Of a DNA stretch of 64,000 nucleotides, positions 42,977 to 51,425 are shown one piece after another (position 1 is the first letter of the stretch; every line of letters starts with the position of its first letter). The notes under the pieces were generated by a model. That model was given only the letters and a program-made list of their open reading frames with translations, was not told where the DNA came from and did not search any database. The position numbers and the translations under genes were made by a program. Origin of the DNA: Thiocystis violascens DSM 198. GTDB lineage: Bacteria > Pseudomonadota > Gammaproteobacteria > Chromatiales > Chromatiaceae. The stretch covers positions 3,403,501-3,467,500 of the forward strand of contig NC_018012.1 in the NCBI RefSeq assembly GCF_000227745.2, given 5' to 3'.

Positions 42977-43210
42977 CTTCCATCAATTGATTGACATAAA
43001 AAATTATAGGAGAAAGAGGTATCCATCGAAACGCACGATGCGCAGCGATTGCGGCAACGGCTGGGGGCGCTGGATCGAGACGACTTGGGACGAGGGCCGG
43101 ATTCTGGGGTTTACGTTGTTGGCGTCGCGGTTTGACGTGTGAGGGTAGTGCCGTCCGTGGCGCGGACGGTTAATGCGCCTCGGTCAGTTCCAGCCGGTGT
43201 TTGTCAACAC
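42977..43210. other. gap between flagellin and the type IIG operon
   Basis: No gene is clear. TATAAT is visible on the minus strand (about 43004-43009) and may be the flagellin promoter -10; no good sigma-28 site is seen. On the plus strand a short open stretch (about 43012-43134) has coding-like sequence without a normal start and may be a gene remnant. Confidence 0.4.
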
Positions 43211-43441
43211 TCAAGCGGCCCTGCGTGGGCCGAGCAAGGAATCCGGGTCAAAGTCGCCAAGGCCGATCTCGGACAGTGGCACCTCCATCACTTCCGCCTG
43301 CGTTTTAACCACATCCAGAATGTCATAATAGGCCGCTTTCAGGCCGTGCTCGAACGGTTCATCGACCGCCTGCTCCGCAGCCGCCTTAGCTGTCCTGACG
43401 ACCTCCTCCAAGAGGATTTGATAGTCAATTTGCGCGCTCAT
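43211..43441 (-). CDS. small acidic protein, last gene of the type IIG operon
   Basis: A 76-residue protein starting MSAQIDYQILLEEVVRTAKA and ending in SEIGLGDFDPDSLLGPRRAA. It is helical and acidic, with no recognised family. It overlaps the preceding gene by 17 bases, so the two are translationally linked. It is the fourth gene downstream of the large restriction/methyltransferase. Confidence 0.62.
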   Translation of the reverse strand: MSAQIDYQILLEEVVRTAKAAAEQAVDEPFEHGLKAAYYDILDVVKTQAEVMEVPLSEIGLGDFDPDSLLGPRRAA

Positions 43442-43766
43442 TTTTCCCGGCCAATAAAGCCGCCTCGTCCGCTGCCTGTTCGTAGACGGCGCGCAGATAC
43501 TCCGGGAGCAGATGGGCGGGATAGGTCCGGTTGCGCAGCTTGCCGAGGTGCCACCACCAGTGGGCGAGCGGACGCGAGGCATCGTCCTCCAGCAGTCCCG
43601 GATTGATGTACTCGTTGACTTGAGTGGCCTCAATGACGATTTCGTCAAGCTCGCGCACATCTTGGGATTGCGCCACGGCTTCGCTCAAGGCTTCACGCGC
43701 CGCTCGCAGGCCAAGACCCTCGCCGTCGAGCGAGAATTGATACTCGGCGTATTCCTGATAGCGCAT
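43425..43766 (-). CDS. uncharacterised protein in the type IIG operon
   Basis: A 113-residue protein starting MRYQEYAEYQFSLDGEGLGL. The middle contains DEIVIEATQVNEYINPGLLE and the conserved-looking HWWWHLGKLRNRTYPAHLLP. Its likely structure is mostly helical. No family is recognised. ATG 43766 is the first in-frame ATG after the previous gene's stop (43790). Confidence 0.6.
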   Translation of the reverse strand: MRYQEYAEYQFSLDGEGLGLRAAREALSEAVAQSQDVRELDEIVIEATQVNEYINPGLLEDDASRPLAHWWWHLGKLRNRTYPAHLLPEYLRAVYEQAADEAALLAGKNERAN

Positions 43767-43789
43767 CAGCGGATCAAGTCGCTTAACGT

Positions 43790-44236
43790 CTATAAAGCCT
43801 CTCCAAAGTCGTCGTTCAAATTGGGATACAGACTGACGTGCGTCCCATCCGGGTCGAGAATCGCAATCCATCCCTCGCGGACTGAACGGACCTGATAACG
43901 CACGCCATGACTCCGGTAGACGTGGGCATGCGGGTCATTGAGCACGCGCGCAAACAGCGCATCGAAGGCGTCCAGGTCGGGAATTGGGCGCCCGTCGCGA
44001 TAACTTCTCTGCATGTAGTGTAGCTCGCGACTATCCACCCGGCCGGGGTTCCGACGGGTCCGTCGGAGAAAGTCGGCGACTTCGGGCGTGTCCCGGTACG
44101 CGTCCAGACGCAGCAGCGTCCTCTCGATTTCTTTCTTGTTTCTGTTGAGGTTTTTCATCCGCCACTGGGAATGGTCGCGGGCATATCGCAAGGTCTCCCG
44201 CGCCGCCTCCTTCGCTGAATGCGGCTCTTCGCTCAT
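43790..44236 (-). CDS. uncharacterised protein coupled to the type IIG enzyme
   Basis: A 148-residue protein starting MSEEPHSAKEAARETLRYAR. The N-terminal half is a charged helix (HSQWRMKNLNRNKKEIERTL), and the C-terminal half looks like beta structure (VRYQVRSVREGWIAILDPDG). Its ATG overlaps the stop of the large enzyme by four bases, so it is translationally coupled. No family is recognised. It could be a specificity, control or effector protein for the enzyme. Confidence 0.65.
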   Translation of the reverse strand: MSEEPHSAKEAARETLRYARDHSQWRMKNLNRNKKEIERTLLRLDAYRDTPEVADFLRRTRRNPGRVDSRELHYMQRSYRDGRPIPDLDAFDALFARVLNDPHAHVYRSHGVRYQVRSVREGWIAILDPDGTHVSLYPNLNDDFGEAL

Positions 44237-47200
44237 CGCGCGCCCGGCATCCTCGGCGGCGCGGTGCGCCACAGCAGGTCGATCTCCTCGTCGGTGAGCT
44301 GGTATGCCTCAAGGACCAGATCGGACATCCGCCGTTCCAGGGCGCGCAGTTGGGCGGTACGGGCCTGCTCGGCGGTGGCGTAGTGACGATGGGTGTCGGT
44401 CAGCTCGGTGATGGTCTGCGGGGTGAGGCGGGGAGCGCCCTTGGGGCGGCGTTTGCGGACTGCGGCGGCGAACGCCTCGCCGGTCAGGTCGGCGAAGGTC
44501 TCCAGACGCTGACCGGGCTTGTCGACGCCGAGTTCCAGACGCAGCCAGGTCAGCAGTTCGCGGGATTTCTGCTGGGTGACGCGTGTCAGCTCCAGGGTGG
44601 CGGCGGCGTGCTCCTCGATTTCGCGGCGAAGCGCGGGGGGCGGGTCGGCGATCGGCAGGGTCTCCATGCGGAAACCGGCCGGGTTCAGTGCCTCGTCCTT
44701 CATGTGCGGCAGATAGCGCCAGTTGTGCCACCAGAGGAGCGGGGAGTTGAGGACGGCAAGCAGGTAGTGATCCGAGGTTGGCAACAGGAAGACCTTATTG
44801 TTGCCGTAGAGCGCACCATCGGAGAAGGCGTACTGGGGGTGGAACTGGATCTCTTGGTAAAGGATTTTCGGCCGCTCAAAACTCTCCCAATACTCGACGC
44901 TGTCCTGAATCTCGTACCAAGCATAGCGGCCCGGCTTCCTTCCAGACCAGTCACCATCCTTGGCCGCGTCCCAATCGCCCGGCCTTGGCTCAAGTCGCCC
45001 GCGGAAGCGTTCCAGATGCGCCCGGATCGACGGATAGGCATCGATCTCAAAACCACGACGCGCAAAGATCATCCACAACCCTTGCCATTCCGGCACCCAG
45101 CGACCAATGTCCTGCCCGCGCAGATACGGTTTGATCATCCCGGCGCAGCCGGGATCGTCGCAGATCAATCCGGCGCGGGTCGTCTCGTCGATCAGAAAGG
45201 CTTCGTTCAGTCCGGTCAAAACACCACGATACGGTTTGACTCCCACGAACTCGGCCAGCGGCACCCCGCGCTCGCACAGCCGGCCCATCAGGGTCTCGAC
45301 ATCGGGCGGTTCCAGGCTCCAGGGTTCGGCGCCGTAGCGCGACCAGGGGATCGGATAGCCGTGCTCATGGATATAGTTGTCCAGTGACAGCTCGGCCGGA
45401 CGGTCGCGCGGGATCGGGCAGATCCGCACCAGGGATGGCTCCGACGCGGGCTCGGGGGCGCGGTGGCGGGCGACCAGGATACAGGGGAAGGTGTCGGCGT
45501 CCTCGAAGATGGGCGCGTGGCCGAAGTCCAGGATTTCTTCCAGCTCGGCGCGCGCGGCGAAGAGTCGGCGCAACGGCTCGCCATAACCGGCGCGCAGCCA
45601 TTTGTTGGTGACGATGTCGCTCAATTTGCCCTGGGGGGCGAGTAGCTCCAGGCCGCGCTCGTAGAAATAGACATAGAGATCGGCAACCCCGTGATAGCTG
45701 GCGTAACGCGCGGCCAGATAGGGCTTGAGCGGGCCAAGTGATTCCTGGCGCACGTAAGGCGGATTGCCGACGACGATATCGAAGCCGCCCTGGGCCATGA
45801 CCTCGGGAAAGGCGGCGTGCCAGTCGAAGGCGCGGGTGTCCGCCGGCAGGCTGGCGAAGGCGTCGACGAGGGCCAGTGGGGCGTCTGGCGGCGGCGGCTC
45901 CACCAGCGAATTGCCGCAGCGGATGTTGGCGTCGAGGTTGTTGAGCGGCTTGTCCTGACGCGCGGTCTTGAGCCAGAGACTGAGCTTGGTGATCTCGACC
46001 GACTCGGGATTGAGGTCCACGCCGAAGAGGTTGTCTTGCAGAATCTGGCGGTTCAGATCGAACAGCCCCAACTGCGCGGGCGTCCCTTGCAGTTCGGCGA
46101 TGGCGCGGTTGACCCGCTCGTATTCGCCGATCAGAAAATCGAAGGCGGCGACCAGAAAGGCCCCGGAGCCGCACGCCAGATCCAGCACCTTGATCCGGCC
46201 CAGTACCTCAAGCAGATCGACCCAGACTTTCAGTCGGGTCTCGTTCGACAGCGGGCCGGGCTTGCCGGTGCGGTGACGGGTCTCGATCTCGGCGTGACGC
46301 TCGGCGAGCCAGCCACCGATGGTGCGCGACACCATGAAGCGGGTGATGGGCTCGGGGGTGTAGAAGATGCCGTCACGCTTGCGCCGCGAGCGCTGTTTAT
46401 CCGCACTCTCGCCCCGGATCTCGGCGCGCAACGACTCCAGGTCGGTGATCGACTGCTCGAAAATGTGCCCGAGGATGTTGACGTTGAGATCGGTCTCGAA
46501 GTCGTAACCGGCGAGGGCCGCGATGCCATCCAGACCCGCGTCGGCCACTCGCAGGGCGTCGAGCACGGGATCCGCGGCGAAGAGTCCGCCGTTGTAGGCG
46601 TTGATGCGCAGGGGCGGATGGCCCTGGTCGACGGCGCGGAAGAGTCCGCACAACTGCTGCCAGCGCGAGACCTGGACGAAGCCCTCGCTCTTCGCCTCCA
46701 GGGCCTGCGTGAGCACCTTGGGCGGCAGGAGTCCGGTGTCCTCACAGACGCAGATGAAGAGACAGCGATCGAGGATCTTTTGGGTCAGCTCCAGGAGATG
46801 GACGCCATGCGCATCCGTCTCCCGGTCGACGGGCGGCGGGTTGTCACGGCGCAATTGATCGAAGAGATCGAGGCGCAGATCGCGATAGACGACATAAAAC
46901 GCCTTACCGATGCGCTCCTCTTCGACATGGGTGTGGGTGGCCAGACGCTCGACCGCGCTCTCGCTGTCCGGCGTGGTTCCGAATAGGTTTTCGCGGCCAA
47001 GCAGGAACAGGAAGGTGCGCAGATGCTCGGGGTCGGCGAGCGCGCCCAGGTCGAAACGCTGACAATAGCCTTGGCCGCGATCGGTGCGATAAAGACGCAG
47101 CTCGATGAAGTTGCCGACCAGCACCCAGCGGCAGCCGTCGACCCTGGCGGCATAGCCGAACGCCTGCTCGACCGGGGTAAGCCGACCATAGCCCGCCGCC

Positions 47201-47601
47201 TGCCGGGCGTCCAGATCGGCGCCGGGGGATTTCAGTTCCAGCACCGCGCGGGTGCGCTCGATGACCGCGCCCGAACCCGTACCGGGGCCGTACCAGCCGA
47301 GACGGGCATCCGGCGGACGATAGCCCTTGACCGCCTTGGAGCTGGTCTCGGGTTCGAGATGGTGCAGCCCGTCGGCGCCGACGATCTGTCGATAGCCGAG
47401 TAGTCGGTCGATGACCTGGCTCAGGAACTGGCCTTGGAGCGGCTTTTCCTTTTGGCCGAGCAGCGCGCCCGTGCCGGCGCTCGCGGCCCAACTCGCGGCG
47501 ATGTGGCGCTGCTCCGCGTCGAGGGCGGGCGTGAAACCGCGTTGCGCTTCATTCAGGAGTCGCCGGTTGAACAGCGGTTTGAAGTTGTCCGTGCTGGCCA
47601 T
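44233..47601 (-). CDS. type IIG-like restriction endonuclease/DNA methyltransferase
   Basis: A 1122-residue fused enzyme. An N-terminal nuclease-like region has AVLELKSPGADLD (ExK at about residues 122-124). A long helical middle follows. The N6-adenine methyltransferase core comes next, with LDLACGSGAFLVAAF (SAM binding, near residue 470) and DIVVGNPPYVRQE (catalytic NPPY, near 612). A C-terminal recognition-like region follows with YLRGQDIGRWVPEW. This layout fits Eco57I-type and related single-chain enzymes. Three small genes follow in tight coupling. The ATG at 47601 is preferred; one six codons upstream is possible. Confidence 0.85.
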   Translation of the reverse strand: MASTDNFKPLFNRRLLNEAQRGFTPALDAEQRHIAASWAASAGTGALLGQKEKPLQGQFLSQVIDRLLGYRQIVGADGLHHLEPETSSKAVKGYRPPDARLGWYGPGTGSGAVIERTRAVLELKSPGADLDARQAAGYGRLTPVEQAFGYAARVDGCRWVLVGNFIELRLYRTDRGQGYCQRFDLGALADPEHLRTFLFLLGRENLFGTTPDSESAVERLATHTHVEEERIGKAFYVVYRDLRLDLFDQLRRDNPPPVDRETDAHGVHLLELTQKILDRCLFICVCEDTGLLPPKVLTQALEAKSEGFVQVSRWQQLCGLFRAVDQGHPPLRINAYNGGLFAADPVLDALRVADAGLDGIAALAGYDFETDLNVNILGHIFEQSITDLESLRAEIRGESADKQRSRRKRDGIFYTPEPITRFMVSRTIGGWLAERHAEIETRHRTGKPGPLSNETRLKVWVDLLEVLGRIKVLDLACGSGAFLVAAFDFLIGEYERVNRAIAELQGTPAQLGLFDLNRQILQDNLFGVDLNPESVEITKLSLWLKTARQDKPLNNLDANIRCGNSLVEPPPPDAPLALVDAFASLPADTRAFDWHAAFPEVMAQGGFDIVVGNPPYVRQESLGPLKPYLAARYASYHGVADLYVYFYERGLELLAPQGKLSDIVTNKWLRAGYGEPLRRLFAARAELEEILDFGHAPIFEDADTFPCILVARHRAPEPASEPSLVRICPIPRDRPAELSLDNYIHEHGYPIPWSRYGAEPWSLEPPDVETLMGRLCERGVPLAEFVGVKPYRGVLTGLNEAFLIDETTRAGLICDDPGCAGMIKPYLRGQDIGRWVPEWQGLWMIFARRGFEIDAYPSIRAHLERFRGRLEPRPGDWDAAKDGDWSGRKPGRYAWYEIQDSVEYWESFERPKILYQEIQFHPQYAFSDGALYGNNKVFLLPTSDHYLLAVLNSPLLWWHNWRYLPHMKDEALNPAGFRMETLPIADPPPALRREIEEHAAATLELTRVTQQKSRELLTWLRLELGVDKPGQRLETFADLTGEAFAAAVRKRRPKGAPRLTPQTITELTDTHRHYATAEQARTAQLRALERRMSDLVLEAYQLTDEEIDLLWRTAPPRMPGAR

Positions 47602-47665
47602 TCGCGGCGGTGCTCCCATTCGTCGAGTGTTCCCAAATGAGTCGGTCTGTCCAGCCGGCTCGGCC

Positions 47666-47837
47666 CACTGCCATTAAGTTAAGGATTTTCCGTTCGCCCT
47701 GAGTCCTGAGCTTGTCGAAGGGTCGAAGCCTGTCATGAGATTGTCGAATGGGGCGGACGGAAAACCCTAAGCCTTTGAGTATTAAGCCGTTCATGGTTCG
47801 ATGGCCTCGCCACGAACGGCTTCACTGAATGGCAGTG
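47666..47837. mobile_element. 172-bp miniature element B, copy 1
   Basis: The left end is CACTGCCATTAAGTTAAGG; the right end TGAATGGCAGTG is a partly eroded complement. The interior has the same palindromes as copy 2 (CCGTTCGCCC... and CCGTTCATGG...CCACGAACGG). The length equals copy 2 exactly. No target duplication is recognisable. It lies between the type IIG start and the menD end. Confidence 0.8.
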
Positions 47838-47919
47838 ACGGTTGGCTGCGGTGCGCTCCGGGGGCTCCTCCGTGGGCTCCTATTAGATCGTTGCGGATCG
47901 ACCAGGGCATCAGCTTTGC

Positions 47920-49758
47920 TTATTCAAACTCAAGACCTTGAATCGTCAGCGAGTTCCAGAACTCACGATGAACCGCCCGGCTGATCTCGCCATCGAGATA
48001 GACCTCGATCACGCCTGCCCCGCTTCCCGCGCCGCCGAGGGTCTCCGCCAGCGCCTCGCGAAATCCGGCCCCGTCGCTGACCGCGCGATGGGCGATCCCG
48101 AATGGACGCAGCAGTTCACCAAGCGGGAGTTCGACCGGCGTGCGCCAGAGTCGCTCGAAACCAGGCAGTCCCCGTTGCGGGAGATAGTCGAAGATTCGCC
48201 CGCCGCCGTTGTTCAGGACGATGCAGGGGCGGTCGAGTTGACGTAGCAGCAGCAGGCCGCTCAGGTCGTGCAGAAAGGAGAGATCCCCGAGCAATCCCGT
48301 CGTCGGGATGCCGCTGGCGTTCAGTCCGGCGAGCGTGGATGACTGACCGTCGATCCCGCTCGCGCCGCGATTGCCGAACACGCGCAGCGCCGTGTCGCGG
48401 CGGCCGGACCAGGTGTCCAGTTGCCGGATCGGCATGGAGTTGGCGCAGAACAGACCATCGCCCTCGGGCAGGGCGGCGAGCAAATCGGCGAGCAGATGGG
48501 GCTCGCACCAGGGGAACCGCGCGAGAGCGTCGGCGGCCAGAAGGTCCAGTTGGCGCTCGGCGGTTGTCCAGCGGGCGAGCCAATCCAGGGACGTGGGGCT
48601 CCCGCCTGGCGGATCGATCTCCGACGCGGCGAGCCAACGGCAGACGCTGGCGGCGTCCGCGCGAATCCGTAGCCGGACATCCTGCGTTGGATCGCTCCAA
48701 CCCTGCCCCGGATCGACCAGGATGGTGGGGATGTCGGCCAGCCAACCGAGCAGGATTTTGGAGACGGGCGCGTGGCCAACGCGTAGTACCCAGTCGGGTT
48801 TCAGCGCCGCCGCCGCGTGGGGGTTGCGCAGCAGACTGTCGTAGCGGGCGATGCGATGTTCGGAGCCGGGGCCGAAGCGCAGTCCGGAGAGCGGATCGCA
48901 GAGCACGGGGACGGCCAGCCGCCTGGCGCAGGCCCAGAGCGCGTCGGCGAAGGCGGGCGGGCAGACGCCCGGTCCGCAGCAGATCAGGCCACGGCCGGAG
49001 AGCAGGGAGGCGAGGTCGGGAATTCCGGTGTTTTGCCCCTCGTTCCAGATGGCCTCGCGGTGCGAATGGGGCCGCTCCGAGCAGAATTGACTGGATGCTG
49101 GAGCATCCATGCTTGCTCCCACGCTGGAGCGTGGGAGCCAGAGTGGCCGAGTGTGCCGGAGGGTTGGCGTTGGCGCGGGCGCCGCCTCGCAATCCGCGGC
49201 AGGCACGAGCGGTTCGCGAAACGGCAGATTGAGATGCACCGGCCCCGGCCAGTTTCCCAAGCTCACCGCCGCCGCGCGAGCGCCCAGCGCGCGCATCATT
49301 TTGAGCGCGGCCGGCCCCTCTTCAGACGCGCCGGGGTCGTGGAATTCGCGCACGAAGCCGCCGAACAACCGGGTCTGATCGATGGTCTGGTTCGCCCCCC
49401 AGTCGCGCAGCTCGGGCGGGCGGTCGGCGGAGAGCAGGATCAGCGGGATGCCGGATTCGGACGCCTCGATGACGGCCGGAAACCAATGCGCGAGCGCGCT
49501 CCCGGAAGTGCACAGCAGGCCCACCGGTCGGCCCGAGACCCGCGCCAGGCCGAGTGCGAAAAAGGCGGCGCTGCGCTCGTCCAGGATCGGTGTCAGTTCC
49601 AGTTCGGGCTGGCGCTGGCCCGCCAGCACCAGCGGGGTGGAACGCGAGCCGGGCGAGAGCACCAGCCGCCGCATCCCGCCCGAGATCAGCCCGTCGAGCA
49701 GCGCGAGCGCCCAGCGCAGATTGCGGCAGCCTTGATCCGTCGTGTCTTCGCGGCTCAT
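47920..49758 (-). CDS. menD: SEPHCHC synthase MenD, with a repeat-derived insertion
   Basis: A 612-residue thiamine-diphosphate enzyme of menaquinone synthesis. It joins isochorismate and 2-oxoglutarate. VLSPGSRSTPLVLA and ILDERSAAFFALGLARVSG are N-terminal motifs. FGNRGASGIDGQSSTLAGL and LLGDLSFLHD with VLNNGGGRIFDYLP are the cofactor motifs. It is some 50 residues longer than usual. The extra part, around residues 205-245, is encoded by a REP-like palindrome cluster and reads LWLPRSSVGASMDAPASS. It falls in the linker between domains, so activity may be kept. menF ends seven bases before the start. Confidence 0.92.
   Translation of the reverse strand: MSREDTTDQGCRNLRWALALLDGLISGGMRRLVLSPGSRSTPLVLAGQRQPELELTPILDERSAAFFALGLARVSGRPVGLLCTSGSALAHWFPAVIEASESGIPLILLSADRPPELRDWGANQTIDQTRLFGGFVREFHDPGASEEGPAALKMMRALGARAAAVSLGNWPGPVHLNLPFREPLVPAADCEAAPAPTPTLRHTRPLWLPRSSVGASMDAPASSQFCSERPHSHREAIWNEGQNTGIPDLASLLSGRGLICCGPGVCPPAFADALWACARRLAVPVLCDPLSGLRFGPGSEHRIARYDSLLRNPHAAAALKPDWVLRVGHAPVSKILLGWLADIPTILVDPGQGWSDPTQDVRLRIRADAASVCRWLAASEIDPPGGSPTSLDWLARWTTAERQLDLLAADALARFPWCEPHLLADLLAALPEGDGLFCANSMPIRQLDTWSGRRDTALRVFGNRGASGIDGQSSTLAGLNASGIPTTGLLGDLSFLHDLSGLLLLRQLDRPCIVLNNGGGRIFDYLPQRGLPGFERLWRTPVELPLGELLRPFGIAHRAVSDGAGFREALAETLGGAGSGAGVIEVYLDGEISRAVHREFWNSLTIQGLEFE
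49093..49138. repeat. REP-like palindromes inside menD
   Basis: Two palindromes, with arms GGATGCT / AGCATCC (49093-49108) and GCTCCCACGCT / AGCGTGGGAGC (49115-49138), lie within the menD reading frame. The second is the same repeat as at 36938-36961. The frame is preserved through both. Confidence 0.88.
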
Positions 49759-49764
49759 TGCAAT

Positions 49765-51153
49765 TCAAGCGAACTGAAGCGCGGTCGACATGGCGGCGAG
49801 CTTGTGCTCGGTCTCTTCCCATTCGCTCATGGGATCCGAACCGGCGACAATTCCGGCCCCGGCGTAGAGGTCGGCGATCCGCTCGCTGATGCGCGCGCAG
49901 CGCAGCAGCACCCAGAGTTCGCCGGTCAGATCCGGCTCGACGATGCCGGCGGCGCCGGTGTACCAGCCGCGCTCCAGCGGTTCGCTCCGATCCAGCCAGT
50001 CGCGCGCTTCCTGACGCGGCTGTCCGTTGGTCGCCGGGGTGGGATGGAGCAACTCGGCGAGTCGAAAGACATCCACGTCTGGGTGTAACTCGCCCCGCAC
50101 GATGCTCCGCAGATGCTGGACGTTGTTGAGTTGCAGAATTCGCGGGCCATCGGGCGGCTCCAGGGAGCGGCTGCATTGGCTCAACGCCTCGGTCACGGCC
50201 TCAACCACAACCTGATGCTCGCGCAGATTCTTTTCGCAGGTCCGCAGACCCCGGGTGATTTGCGCGTCGCGCTCGGCGTCCTCGGCGCGACAGGCGGTGC
50301 CGGCGATGGCGTCGGCCTCGATGCGGTCGCGGCGCTGGGTGAAGAGACGCTCGGGGGTCGCGGCGACGAAACTAGTCCGATGGCGACGGATGCTCACCAC
50401 CTGGCAGGAGGGAAACAGATAGGTCAGGGCCGCGTTGAGCCGGGTTAGGTCGAAGCGTCGCTGGCCAGTCAGGCGCAGGCGGCGACAGAGAACGACTTTG
50501 CGCAGTCGCTCCTGGTCGATCTCGTCGAGCGCGGCGAACACCAGTTCGCGCCAATCCTCCTGATCGGGCGTGCTGAGGCCACGATCCAGGTGCGCCGGCG
50601 TGAGCGGGTCGAGCGCTGGCAGATCGAGCAATGGCACGATCTGGTCCAGTTGGTTCTGCCAGCGTGTTAGTAGGGAGTCGATCCCCATCGGTAGCGCGGT
50701 GGTGAGGATGAGCGCGGCCTGTCCATCGTGCGAGCAGAGCGCCAGTTCCGGCAGCCAGAAGATGGCGTTCGGCAGTTCCGCTAGCCCCGCGTTCGGCGAT
50801 TCGTTGGGCGAGGCGGCAAAGCCCAGCATCCCGAAGCCCAGAAAGCCGGTTTCGTCCGGATCCATGTGCTGCCAGTTGGCCGCGACGCCCTTGGCCGCCG
50901 CGCGCAGAATCCGCAAGCGGTCCGGACCCCGCGCCCGCCACTCGCCGGCGATGCCGTAGCCGGCGCGCAGGTCGCCGCGATGGTTGTGCGCGAAATGGAA
51001 CTGCGGTCCCGCCAGATCGGGCGCGATACCGAGCCCGTGGGGGAGTTCGAGGATCAGCGAGGCATAGCCGCCCGGTTGTCCGAGGGGCAGGGTGCCGATC
51101 GTTTCGTGGAGGCGAGCCTTGAGCTGCTCCAGAACTTTGAGCGGTGCGAGCAT
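49765..51153 (-). CDS. menF: isochorismate synthase MenF
   Basis: A 462-residue chorismate-using enzyme that starts menaquinone synthesis by making isochorismate. The C-terminal half carries the family motifs: VVLCRRLRLTG, SFVAATPERLF, ADAIAGTACR, LHPTPATNGQPRQEA and DLYAGAGIVAGSDPMSEWEE. ATG 51153 gives the length usual for the family; an in-frame start at 51192 lies upstream. It precedes menD on the same strand with a six-base gap. Menaquinone fits the Qmo complex at the left end of the window. Confidence 0.92.
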   Translation of the reverse strand: MLAPLKVLEQLKARLHETIGTLPLGQPGGYASLILELPHGLGIAPDLAGPQFHFAHNHRGDLRAGYGIAGEWRARGPDRLRILRAAAKGVAANWQHMDPDETGFLGFGMLGFAASPNESPNAGLAELPNAIFWLPELALCSHDGQAALILTTALPMGIDSLLTRWQNQLDQIVPLLDLPALDPLTPAHLDRGLSTPDQEDWRELVFAALDEIDQERLRKVVLCRRLRLTGQRRFDLTRLNAALTYLFPSCQVVSIRRHRTSFVAATPERLFTQRRDRIEADAIAGTACRAEDAERDAQITRGLRTCEKNLREHQVVVEAVTEALSQCSRSLEPPDGPRILQLNNVQHLRSIVRGELHPDVDVFRLAELLHPTPATNGQPRQEARDWLDRSEPLERGWYTGAAGIVEPDLTGELWVLLRCARISERIADLYAGAGIVAGSDPMSEWEETEHKLAAMSTALQFA

Positions 51154-51205
51154 GACGGGATCGTGAAGACAGGAAGTCGTGGGCCGGGGCATGGATGCTC
51201 TGCAT

Positions 51206-51377
51206 CACTGCCATTAAGTTAAGGATTTTCCGTTCGCCCCATTCGACAAGCTCATGACAGGCTTCGACACACTCAGGGCGAACGGAAAATTCTGGGCGCC
51301 ATTAAGTTAAGCCGTTCATGGTTCGACCCTTCGACGGGCTCAGGACTCACCACGAACGGCTTAACTTAATGGCAGTG
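51206..51377. mobile_element. 172-bp miniature element B, copy 2, with 11-bp target duplication
   Basis: The ends are perfect inverted repeats: CACTGCCATTAAGTTAA and TTAACTTAATGGCAGTG. An identical 11-bp sequence ATGCTCTGCAT flanks both sides (51195-51205 and 51378-51388). The interior holds two palindromic modules and no gene. The duplication size suggests mobilisation by an IS4-like transposase in trans; none is seen here. Confidence 0.88.
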
Positions 51378-51425
51378 ATGCTCTGCATCCATGCCGTGAT
51401 GCGCGCGGACGCGATCAGGTCGCGC

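Noticed and set aside
43012..43134. Short plus-strand coding-like stretch after a good AGGAG site
   Set aside because: It has no ATG, GTG or TTG start in frame; an ATC start would be needed. Kept only as a possible remnant.
47655..47848. 11-bp target duplication around element B copy 1
   Set aside because: The flanks CCGGCTCGGCC and ACGGTTGGCTG do not match, so any duplication has decayed or never existed.
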